A DNA stretch of 64,000 bases. Origin: Caldifermentibacillus hisashii. GTDB taxonomy: Bacteria; Bacillota; Bacilli; Bacillales; Caldibacillaceae. The translations under genes and the position numbers were made by a program. The notes under the pieces are model-generated. The model was not told where the DNA came from and searched no databases. It saw only the letters and a program-made list of their open reading frames with translations. The stretch is from assembly GCF_027568575.1 (NCBI RefSeq), contig NZ_JANUVP010000003.1; one strand, given 5' to 3'. Below are positions 26,795 to 34,197 of this stretch, piece after piece; the first letter of the stretch is position 1, and the number at the start of each line of letters is the position of its first letter.

Positions 26795-27343
26795 ATGTCT
26801 GTCATTGAAAAAGCAATTGAAGTTGCCGCAAAAGCCCATGATCACCAATATCGGAAAGGGACCAATCTTCCGTATATCTCGCATCCATATACTGTTGGGG
26901 TGTTGCTTTTAACATTCGGGTATGCCGAGGAAGTTGTTGCCGCCGGAATTTTGCATGATACCGTGGAAGATACTGATTTAACGCTTGATGATATCAGAAA
27001 GGATTTTGGAGAAAGAATTGCCGACATCGTACGCGGTGCATCTGAGAAAGATAAAAGCTTAAGTTGGGAAGAGAGAAAACAGGCCACAATCGATCATCTT
27101 GCTACCGAGCCGAGAGATGTTTGCCTCATCGTTTGTGCCGACAAACTGCATAATCTAACAACTATTAAGAGAGAACTTGAAAGAGAAGGGGAGAAGGTGT
27201 GGACCCGATTCAAGAGGGGACGCGAAAAGCAGGCATGGTATTACCGGGAAGTCGTTCATAAACTGGAAAACAAAATAGCAAATGAAAGGATTTTCGTTCA
27301 GTTAAAAAATGAAGTCATATCTGTATTTGGAAAAGAAAAGTAG
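26795..27343 (+). CDS. HD-domain hydrolase, MESH1-like small alarmone hydrolase
   Basis: A 182-residue HD protein. The metal and catalytic residues of the RelA/SpoT hydrolase and human MESH1 set can be placed: His30 (YISHP), His54-Asp55 and Glu58-Asp59 (HDTVEDT), and Asp116 with Asn120 (CADKLHN). Length fits a stand-alone small alarmone hydrolase, with no synthetase or regulatory domains. It should hydrolyse (p)ppGpp or NADPH-type substrates; the exact one cannot be told. ATG follows TTTGGAGGAAG. Single gene. Confidence 0.82.
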   Translation: MSVIEKAIEVAAKAHDHQYRKGTNLPYISHPYTVGVLLLTFGYAEEVVAAGILHDTVEDTDLTLDDIRKDFGERIADIVRGASEKDKSLSWEERKQATIDHLATEPRDVCLIVCADKLHNLTTIKRELEREGEKVWTRFKRGREKQAWYYREVVHKLENKIANERIFVQLKNEVISVFGKEK

Positions 27344-27476
27344 GGTGGGGTATCCCATTTTATCCTCATTGTTAATCAAAGCCATTCAAGGTTTTTTATT
27401 GGATAGCAAGGCCAATATATAATTTAGTGGAGACAGGAAAGATAAATAAATGACTAATTAAAAGAGGGCGAGCGTA

Positions 27477-27866
27477 TTGACAAAAATAATTCTTTTTGAC
27501 GGTGTTTGTCAGTTTTGTGATCGGAGCGTCCAATTTATTATTAAGCGGGATAAAAAGGGACATTTCAAGTTTGCTTCTCTCCAAAGTGATTTAGCAAAGC
27601 AGCTACTTTCGCAATACAATGTGGCAAAAGATGTGGATAGTCTCGTTCTCCTTGATGGCAACAACTATTATATAAAGTCAACCGCAGCACTTCGTATTTG
27701 TAAAAATTTATCCGGCTTTTGGAAACTTGGATATCTGCTTCTTGTTATTCCAAGACCATTTCGAGATTTCGTTTATCAACTGATCGCAAAAAACCGCTAC
27801 AATTGGTTCGGTAAAAAAGAAGCTTGTACAATCCCTTCACCGGAAATGAGAAAACGATTTTTATAA
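27477..27866 (+). CDS. DCC family thiol-disulfide oxidoreductase-like protein (YuxK-like)
   Basis: A 129-residue DUF393/DCC protein: FDGVCQFCDRSVQFI at 7-21 gives the Cys11-x-x-Cys14 redox pair after the DGxC signature, and IPRPFRDFVYQLIAKNRYNWFGKK near residue 96 is the conserved C-terminal block. TTG start behind GAGGGCG, a weak site. Probably a membrane-associated thiol oxidoreductase; partner unknown. Confidence 0.85.
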   Translation: MTKIILFDGVCQFCDRSVQFIIKRDKKGHFKFASLQSDLAKQLLSQYNVAKDVDSLVLLDGNNYYIKSTAALRICKNLSGFWKLGYLLLVIPRPFRDFVYQLIAKNRYNWFGKKEACTIPSPEMRKRFL

Positions 27867-27960
27867 TCCTTAAGAATATTTATAAAAAACATGTTTCATT
27901 AGCAGTTTTTATGATTTTTCCTTCTCCAATGTAAACAATAGGGGAGAAGGAGGTGGATGC

Positions 27961-28107
27961 ATGCCAAGGGGAAAAGAATTGGAGCAATTACCGATGTCAA
28001 ATGTCGCATCAAGTTTTGGGGATGACCAGGCAAAAACCAATCGTACGTCTTTAAAAGGGATGTACATTCGAGAAGAACACAAGACAAATATAAAAAAGCC
28101 TAAATAA
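27961..28107 (+). CDS. small hypothetical protein (48 aa)
   Basis: ATG 27961 has a perfect AAGGAGGTGG in front and opens a 48-codon frame: MPRGKELEQLPMSNVASSFG, then DDQAKTNRTSLKG and a basic tail ending KKPK. Small, polar, Lys-rich and isolated, followed by its own terminator. The size and composition are like minor spore proteins, but I do not recognise the family. Confidence 0.65.
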   Translation: MPRGKELEQLPMSNVASSFGDDQAKTNRTSLKGMYIREEHKTNIKKPK

Positions 28108-28128
28108 GGTTGGATTCGCAACAAAAAA

Positions 28129-28165
28129 ACACCTGCTTAACTTCAAAAGGTTAACGGGTGTTTTT
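28129..28165 (+). terminator. terminator
   Basis: AACACCTG(C)TTAAC pairs with GGTTAACGGGTGTT and is followed by TTTT; it ends the 48-residue gene at 27961. Confidence 0.8.
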
Positions 28166-28328
28166 ATATTCCATCTTATTTCGAAATGGAAAAAATAAAC
28201 CAAGACTTTTTTCATGTTTAGATGGGGTAACCGATTTAGCCTATTTTCTCCTTTAAAAACTTTGAAAAGTGCAGTTTAATAAAGATAGCTACTTTTTAAT
28301 ACAATTTTATAATGAAAGCAGGGATTTT

Positions 28329-28946
28329 GTGCTCAACATCTATATTACTCGCCACGGAGAAACAAAATGGAATCGGGAAAACCGGCTACAAGGTTGGAAA
28401 GATTCGCCACTAACAAAGAAAGGGAGTGAACATGCGATTTTGCTGGGAAAGAGACTAGCAGACATTCCTTTTCAAACGATTTATACGAGCCCAAGTGGAA
28501 GAGCGGTACAAACAGCAAAACTGATTCGATTGGAGCGAGACATTCCAATTGTGCAGGAAGAAGGTTTAAAAGAACTTAATTTTGGCGAATGGGAAGGAAA
28601 AACGAGGGAAGAAATTGGACAAATCAATGGAAAAGAATACGAAAATTTTTGGACAAGTCCGCATAAATATGACCACCGTAGCCATCGTGGCGAGTCTCTC
28701 CAAGATTTCCAAGAACGGATAAGACTTGCACTTATGAACATTATCTCAGATTACGTTGACGGGAACATACTGATTGTCTCCCATGCTGTAGCCATTCGAG
28801 CAATGCTGGCATTTTGCCTTAACTTAACGACTGAAAAATTTTGGGATGGTCCGTTTATCCAAGGGACTAGCCTTACTATTATTAAATGGGATGGAACACA
28901 ATTTGCAGTAGAAAAGATCGGGGACATGAGTCATTTAGATCAATAG
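28329..28946 (+). CDS. histidine phosphatase family protein (phosphoglycerate mutase-like)
   Basis: A 205-residue phosphatase: ITRHGETKWNRENRLQGWKDSPLT begins at residue 6 (catalytic His of RHGET), YTSPSGRAVQTA near 58, Glu of LKELNFGEWEG near 84 and the second His in IVSHAVAIRA near 148. This is the standard YhfR/GpmB-like set. The GTG at 28329 behind AGCAGGGA is chosen; the frame is open back to 28269 without a site. Substrate unknown. More canonical than the phosphatase at 2044. Confidence 0.88.
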   Translation: MLNIYITRHGETKWNRENRLQGWKDSPLTKKGSEHAILLGKRLADIPFQTIYTSPSGRAVQTAKLIRLERDIPIVQEEGLKELNFGEWEGKTREEIGQINGKEYENFWTSPHKYDHRSHRGESLQDFQERIRLALMNIISDYVDGNILIVSHAVAIRAMLAFCLNLTTEKFWDGPFIQGTSLTIIKWDGTQFAVEKIGDMSHLDQ

Positions 28947-28985
28947 AAAGATAATAATTTCAAAAGAAACAGAAAATCTGACCCT

Positions 28986-29042
28986 TATAAACAAGAAAAT
29001 AGTTTGAAATTTAAACGACTTCCGATAGGTGTCAGATTTTTT
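28986..29042 (+). terminator. probable terminator with long loop
   Basis: AAATCTGAC near 28975-28983 pairs with GTCAGATTT near 29031-29039, followed by TTTTAC. The loop is long, about 45 bases. Confidence 0.4.
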
Positions 29043-29108
29043 ACTATCGTTACATCAAGGTTTCAAAAGTGCGATTTACGAGAAAAGATGAATTTATTAT
29101 CTTTTGTT

Positions 29109-29179
29109 TTTTCAATAAAATCACTAATGGTATAATGTATGTAAAAATAATTCAACATAGTTTAAGTGGATTGTTGAAT
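29109..29179 (+). promoter_or_regulatory. promoter and inverted repeat ahead of the HipA-like kinase
   Basis: TATAAT at 29131-29136 has TTTTCA 16 bp upstream. Just downstream ATTCAACA (29150-29157) and TGTTGAAT (29172-29179) form an exact 8-bp inverted repeat separated by 14 bp, between promoter and start codon, a suitable place for an operator or leader hairpin. Confidence 0.45.
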
Positions 29180-29212
29180 GAAAATTTTTGATTGATGGAA
29201 GCGGGTGCTTTA

Positions 29213-30001
29213 ATGAAAAAAATCAAGATTCCCATTGATGCAGAACCAATGATTAGTACATCAAGCAAAGGTGATCAATCAAAATGGTTGGTTGGAAATA
29301 GATGGGTGAAAGAAAATACAAGAGGATATGATAATATTGCTGAATATGTATCATCTCTCATCTTAGAATGTTCCACAATCCCCAACACTTCTTTTGTTTC
29401 TTATGTGCCTTGCTTAATTGAAAAACCTGATGGAACCACTACAGAAGGATGTTATTCGATAGATTTTCGCGGGCAATTACAAGAAGTAACGCTCGAACGA
29501 TTATTTGAAGCTAACTTTGAAGCGACTGATGATATTTTAAATAATAATGCTTATTCAACGGAGAAAAAATTTAATTTGATGATTGAAAAAATCTTTCAAT
29601 TCACCGGACTTAATGTTTCGCACAGTCTTTCACAAATGCTAGCCTTTGATGCGTTTATTCTTAATGAGGATCGTCATACAAACAACATCCTATTTTTATA
29701 TGACTCTGTAACAAAAATCTGGAAATTGGCACCACTATTTGATCACGGATTAAGTTTATTATCGGATATAAAGGATTATCCACTTAATATACCAATAAGT
29801 ATTTTAAAAAGAAAAGTTAAAGCAAAACCATTTAGTTCTGCATTTTCAAAACAATTAGCTTTATATCAAGGTGATCCTTTTATAAAACGTAACTTACTAG
29901 TTCAAAAATTGGAAGAAGCACCTTATCATCTTAATAGAGCGAAAGATGTTGTACTATCTCAATTGCAGGAAAGATCTTTACAAAGATTAATTATTGATTA
30001 A
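29213..30001 (+). CDS. HipA-like (CtkA-type) protein kinase
   Basis: A 262-residue short HipA-fold kinase lacking the separate N-terminal subdomain of classical HipA. KWLVGNRWVKEN (24-35) supplies the ATP-binding Lys; the catalytic segment FILNEDRHTNNIL holds Asp153 and Asn157/158; APLFDHGLSLL gives the metal-binding Asp177. ATG 29213 is taken, with 29195 possible. The next gene starts 14 bp later and encodes a small partner; no helix-turn-helix antitoxin (HipB) is nearby. It could be the toxin kinase of a two-gene module or a signalling kinase. The AT-rich setting and decayed neighbours suggest transfer. Confidence 0.78.
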   Translation: MKKIKIPIDAEPMISTSSKGDQSKWLVGNRWVKENTRGYDNIAEYVSSLILECSTIPNTSFVSYVPCLIEKPDGTTTEGCYSIDFRGQLQEVTLERLFEANFEATDDILNNNAYSTEKKFNLMIEKIFQFTGLNVSHSLSQMLAFDAFILNEDRHTNNILFLYDSVTKIWKLAPLFDHGLSLLSDIKDYPLNIPISILKRKVKAKPFSSAFSKQLALYQGDPFIKRNLLVQKLEEAPYHLNRAKDVVLSQLQERSLQRLIID

Positions 30002-30014
30002 AGAAGGTGATTAG

Positions 30015-30398
30015 ATGATTGATTACACAAAATTTGACGTCATGTTTATGGATGAAGTGATTGCCAGTGTTGATTTAAAACCCGAGGGAAGTGATAAACC
30101 TTATGTTATCAACTACATAAAAGGATTTAATAAACAATTTTCTCCTGATTCAGAAGGTTATATTACAAAAGAAGAACTTGAAAGATGGTTAAAATGGCGC
30201 GTGTTCCCGAGTACGAGAGTGAATGCAAAAGAACTATTGGCGAAACTCGGCTTAAATAACTATAACCGTTGGGCAATCGTTCGTAAAACACACGGGGTTA
30301 TGGCAGATGATGAAATTTGGATTCGGTTCAAGGGGGAAACATTGAAACACCGTGATGTCACTTTACGAAAATATTTGTATTACCCGGAAGAAGCTTAG
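30015..30398 (+). CDS. small partner protein of the HipA-like kinase
   Basis: A 127-residue protein behind AAGAAGGTG, 14 bp after the kinase. It contains ERWLKWRVFPSTRVNAKELL (about 55-74) and DDEIWIRFKG (about 99-108). From memory, a similar R-x-(I/F)-P-x-(S/T)-R ... D-x-YWI block occurs in or beside clostridial HipA-like proteins, so this is probably the matching subdomain or antitoxin-like partner. No DNA-binding motif is visible. Function is otherwise unknown. Confidence 0.6.
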   Translation: MIDYTKFDVMFMDEVIASVDLKPEGSDKPYVINYIKGFNKQFSPDSEGYITKEELERWLKWRVFPSTRVNAKELLAKLGLNNYNRWAIVRKTHGVMADDEIWIRFKGETLKHRDVTLRKYLYYPEEA

Positions 30399-30620
30399 CT
30401 CATTTTAGAGTTTCATTGGTAGTATAGAAATGAAATAATACAATTGTAAAATTTGTTTGAGGTGAACAATAAACTGAATGGGTAACGTTCCTCCTAAAGG
30501 AAACTGATGGGAAGGAGTAACAAAGATGAATCTTGGGTTTTTATTTAATGGCAGCAAAGATGTCTTCATTCCATAGGATATAACTGTGCAGATGTAATAC
30601 AGGAAATGGAACAACGTTAG

Positions 30621-30845
30621 TTTTTGAATCATCCCAATGTAGAAATCGAAATGCTCTTCGGAATACGTCCAGATTTGATAAAGGAATTAAAAAACAAAGA
30701 GTACAACTGTAAAGTATACTTGACTTACGGGAAAGAGTGATATTTATATTTGTGCCATCGAATCGCTGAATATCCGGAAAATCTGTATCGTGCAGTAACA
30801 GATATGATTGATCCATCCTTAGCAGGGGAGAGTAGTTCATATTAA
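30621..30845 (+). pseudogene. proline dehydrogenase C-terminal remnant
   Basis: One frame reads FLNHPNVEIEMLFGIRPDLI, then a stretch up to KVYLTYGKE, a TGA stop, YLYLCHRIAEYPENLY and TDMIDPSLAGE before TAA. This is the C-terminal end of bacterial proline dehydrogenase (PutB/PRODH), where YGxxWYxYxxRRLAERP-type sequence holds flavin and proline-binding residues; the TGA replaces the expected Trp codon. The N-terminal three quarters are missing. A short frame with a good ribosome site at 30535 precedes it and dies at TAG. Confidence 0.72.
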
Positions 30846-30982
30846 AAAGCAGGTGATTTAGAAAGGTTTCATACATACTATTGGAGGAAGGACTTATGAA
30901 GGAATCTCGACGAGTTGAGAGCTGAGTGGTGGAGAACGAGAGAAGGTAAATTTCGTAGTTCTATTGCACACCTGCAAAACCT

Positions 30983-31042
30983 AGAACCTGCCCCATCAAT
31001 CACCATTGGGTTTTGAAAAAAGGGATTCATGGGGTAGGTTCT
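30983..31042. terminator. strong inverted repeat
   Basis: AGAACCTGCCCCAT (30983-30996) and ATGGGGTAGGTTCT (31029-31042) pair at 13 of 14 positions; the plus strand continues with a T-rich run, so it likely ends rightward transcription and may also help the minus-strand gene at 31047. Confidence 0.6.
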
Positions 31043-31046
31043 GTCT

Positions 31047-31274
31047 TTATCTTTTTTTCTTTTTATTTTCTAACGCTGAAAAACTCGGTTTTAGCACTTG
31101 TTCAAATTCAACTTCAACATGGTGAATACTTCCATCTAGTGTGTAGACATTAACTACTTTTCCTTTTCTTCCTTTAATTTTTACTTGCTCATTAACGGAA
31201 GGTAATTGATTCCGAAGCTGACTCAGAACAATTGCCCGATTTCCTAATTCTACAAAATGTGTAACAACCATCAT
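31047..31274 (-). CDS. hypothetical protein with KOW/SH3-like motif
   Basis: A 75-residue basic protein. The centre (NEQVKIKGRKGKVVNVYTLD, about 28-47) looks like a small beta-barrel KOW/SH3 motif, then GSIHHVEVEFEQV and a Lys-rich end. AGAGGTTGG precedes ATG ATG. No family recognised; a role with nucleic acid would be a guess. It lies alone in the degraded patch between the proline dehydrogenase remnant and the MFS remnant. Confidence 0.5.
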   Translation of the reverse strand: MMVVTHFVELGNRAIVLSQLRNQLPSVNEQVKIKGRKGKVVNVYTLDGSIHHVEVEFEQVLKPSFSALENKKKKR

Positions 31275-31371
31275 CCAACCTCTCTTCTATAAAAAATTAT
31301 ATAATTAAGCATATGATTGGATGAAAGTCTTGATGATTGACCTGTTTAAGAAATGGGGTATTTTTATTATA

Positions 31372-32090
31372 TTATTTCATTGGTAAACTAGTATTGTTCA
31401 TTTTATTTACAGTAATTAAGAATGTTTCCGGCTTCATTTCTTTAACGGTTGGTAACTTTCTTAACTTTGGATGGAGTAACCAAACAATTGAAATCATGAT
31501 AAATCCGCAACTTGAGCAGGCAAAGACAATTGAACTATTAAAAATTTCCGCTAAATATCCACCCAATAGTGAACCAAATGGCATAGCAATTGCACTCAAA
31601 CTATATGTAACTGAACTAATTCTTCCGTACATGCTGTTTGGTATGATGGATTGATTAATTGCACCGAATAAAACATTAATCGCGCCAATTGGAATCCACG
31701 CTAAACCGTATAGGGAGATAGCAAGCATTCACGAAATTGTTCCAACTTAGAAGAGAGAAGAGCTCCAATCAAAACACCTGTCGACTGAGCAGCTAATAAA
31801 AAACCATATATTTCCACACCACCTTTATCGTTACTGTATGAGGGAAGGACGGCCATCGAAATGCCTATAGCAAAGTTACAAACAACTGCCCCTAATAAAA
31901 ATACAGAAAGCAATGAATGAAAGACAATTGAAAATCCTTCCTTTAATTCATCCCTATATTGTTTAAATGAGTATCTAAGTTTTGTTTCTTGCTGCGACAA
32001 AAGTGAATGTTTCTGTGGAATTGTAACAAGAGAAAAAAGCATAGTTGCAATGGCAAATGTAATGGAGTCAGCCAGGAACATAGTTATTGG
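31372..32090 (-). pseudogene. MFS transporter remnant (EntS/MFS_3-like), truncated and frameshifted
   Basis: Two minus-strand frames (32081-31701 and 31728-31372) together give the C-terminal two thirds of an MFS drug/siderophore exporter: FLADSITFAIATMLF ... YRDELKEGFSIVFHS ... VLPSYSNDKGGVEIYGFLLA, then after a frameshift near 31730 GAINQSIIPNSMYGRISSVT and GSLLGGYLAEIF. The first helices, including motif A, are missing before 32090. It cannot make a working transporter. Confidence 0.75.
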
Positions 32091-32194
32091 ACCGATATTT
32101 TTATAAAAATTTACAGAAACACTTGTTCGTAATCATTGTTATTGATATAATTGGAATAAAGTAGAGAATCAATCATTCCAAGGAGAGAAGAACA

Positions 32195-32551
32195 ATGCCG
32201 AGAAATCCAGGTATCACAGATGATTATCTTATTCAGTTGTATAGAAATGGTACACCTTATAAGGAAATGGAAAAGATATCTGGTTTAAGCGCTCGTGCAA
32301 TTAGAAACGTTTTATACAAACATAAGGTTCAAGTTAATCGTACCGGGCAACCCCGCAAACATCAAGTTAACGAAAAATTCTTTAAAACTTGGACTGACGA
32401 TATGGCTTGGGTGTTAGGACTATTTATAACAGATGGAACAATGGCAAAAAATGCAATATTACAAAAAATAACGTATGACGATACACAGTCTTGTAGATAT
32501 CCAATAATAAATCAAAGAGGAGATGGCTTTAATGTTCAAAAAAGTGGGTGA
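32195..32551 (+). pseudogene. LAGLIDADG-type homing endonuclease remnant
   Basis: The 118-codon frame starts at ATG behind AAGGAGAG. Residues 1-50 form an HTH-like domain (DYLIQLYRNGTPYKEMEKIS) and residues 68-85 (DDMAWVLGLFITDGTMAK) match the first LAGLIDADG helix motif. The frame then departs from the family and stops, where a full enzyme needs another 80-150 residues and usually a second motif. I read it as the N-terminal fragment of a free-standing homing endonuclease. Confidence 0.6.
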
Positions 32552-32906
32552 TCATATTGTCCCGAAAACCGATCCATCAAGAGTAAAATTTCGTACAAAT
32601 GTAAGCAAAACGATATTAAACCAACTGTATCAATTGGCTGAAGAGCACTATACGCATGTCAATTATTTGCTTGAAAATGGACTATCAAATTTATTGCAAT
32701 CCGGGACTATTACTTTTGATAAGAAAGCTCGGCCAAAAGATCGTGTTCAATTTAAAACATCTTATGATAAAAATTTATTGGCTGCGGTAAGACAATTTGC
32801 TGACGATCATCATCTTAATATTAATGATGTCATTGAATACAGCGTTCAATTTATTGATTTCAATAATATTAAAGAAAAAAATTATCGATACAGGATAGAA
32901 AAATAA
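32532..32906 (+). CDS. hypothetical protein with two related helical repeats
   Basis: A 124-residue basic protein, starting at ATG 32532 with GAGGAG nine bases upstream. The two halves resemble each other: VKFRTNVSKTILNQLYQLAEEHYTHVNYLLENGL (about 18-51) and VQFKTSYDKNLLAAVRQFADDHHLNINDVIEYSV (about 76-109), both being a strand followed by two helices as in ribbon-helix-helix-like proteins. A DNA-binding or regulatory role is possible but unproven. Confidence 0.6.
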   Translation: MFKKVGDHIVPKTDPSRVKFRTNVSKTILNQLYQLAEEHYTHVNYLLENGLSNLLQSGTITFDKKARPKDRVQFKTSYDKNLLAAVRQFADDHHLNINDVIEYSVQFIDFNNIKEKNYRYRIEK

Positions 32907-33428
32907 ACCTATCCTTTTTTTTGAAAAATAGGGGAGGCAGGTAAAATGTTTTTTACAATTAAAATAACGCCCCGAACATAATATAAGTTCTAGGAAGTAA
33001 TCAAGAACAAAAGAAAGGACGTCTCAATTAAAAAGTAATCTTAAAATATTGAGACGAAAGGAAAATTTCTAAAGGAGATTTTTTTAAACAAATCAATTCA
33101 TATATAAATTTACCATTGGTTAAGCACCAAATTAAATTTCATATCGCCACTTATGCTGAGATTTAAATTTACTGAGTTCCAAAAGTAAAATCTCGTTTAC
33201 ATTAACTTATGTTTAATTTCACTTCAAAATGTTACACCATCATTTTTTTGTTTACATAACATAAATATAGTTAATTAAAACTTTGCCTTTTCATTCTACC
33301 ATTCTAAATTTACATATTTATGATAAATGGCACTAAAAAAAGAAAAACAAGCATATTAACATATATGCTTGCAAGTTTTTAAACGTATTATTTGATATTT
33401 AAAATAAGATGAACTCATTACAGGAAGA
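32907..33428. other. AT-rich intergenic region without a gene
   Basis: About 520 bp with no convincing frame. A hairpin CGTCTCAAT ... ATTGAGACG lies at 33020-33054, followed at 33071 by AAAGGAG with no start codon after it. A terminator for carD lies at 33335-33372. The rest is very AT-rich, in keeping with decay. Confidence 0.5.
33335..33372 (-). terminator. terminator of the carD-like gene
   Basis: On the minus strand CAAGCATAT pairs with ATATGCTTG and is followed by TTTTTCTTTTTTT. Confidence 0.85.
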
Positions 33429-33896
33429 TCAACTAATGAGCAAATGTTCCGCTTCATTCGCATTAATATTTTGAATCATACATATTTCGCTAATTAGAAA
33501 TTTGTGCACTTTACTCAGCAAAGCTTTTTCATTCGTATTTAACGTTTTTTCTTTACTACGGTCGAGCAAATATTTATATATCGTCGCTGTATCTTGAATA
33601 TTACCACTCTTTATTTTTTCCATAATAATTTTAAATCGATCTTTCCATGGAATATCGCTATCAATTTGACGTTCATGAAGTGTAATTAATATTTCATCTA
33701 GCCTAGTTGGATCTGTTAATGGACGAATTCCCAACTTTTGAGCATTTTTCACAGGTACCATTACATTCAAATTGCTAATGGGAATATTGATTAAATAATA
33801 AGGTTGAGTTCTTCCTAAGACCTCTTTGTTTTCAATCCCCTTAATTTCACCGGCACCGTGCATTGGATAAAAAATTTTATCTCCGATTTTGAACAA
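33429..33896 (-). CDS. CarD/CdnL family RNA polymerase-binding regulator
   Basis: A 155-residue CarD_TRCF domain protein. The N-terminal Tudor-like part starts FKIGDKIFYPMHGAGEIKGI, with YYLINIPISNLNVMVPVKNA at about 38-57; the rest is the helical bundle. Such proteins bind the RNA polymerase beta subunit and steady promoter opening. TTG start behind GGAGGGATCAG. Alone on its strand between the accessory patch and parC. Homologues in Bacillus (YdeB-like) are small global regulators. Confidence 0.85.
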   Translation of the reverse strand: MFKIGDKIFYPMHGAGEIKGIENKEVLGRTQPYYLINIPISNLNVMVPVKNAQKLGIRPLTDPTRLDEILITLHERQIDSDIPWKDRFKIIMEKIKSGNIQDTATIYKYLLDRSKEKTLNTNEKALLSKVHKFLISEICMIQNINANEAEHLLIS

Positions 33897-34146
33897 ACTG
33901 ATCCCTCCAACTTTTATTATATACTAACCGTAACATAACAAAGTATTTTTGTCAAAATATATAAATATAACACGGAGATATGTATTATGTCAATAAATAT
34001 GATAAAAAATTTTTTTGTTTTTATGTTAGGCTAAATTACAGGTTTTTCTGATAAATTACTACCTAGATCTATCGTTTGTTATGTTCTAGTGAACTGATTA
34101 ACAGGTGAAAAACCCCGGACAGTTTCCTTGCTAAACGGTCATAACA

Positions 34147-34186
34147 GAAAAAACTGCCATCCAGGTAGTTACCTAAATGACAGCCT
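34147..34186 (-). terminator. terminator of parEC
   Basis: On the minus strand CTGTCATTTAGG pairs with CCTGGATGGCAG and is followed by TTTTTT, 12 bp after the parC stop. Confidence 0.75.
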
Positions 34187-34197
34187 TATACAGAGTA

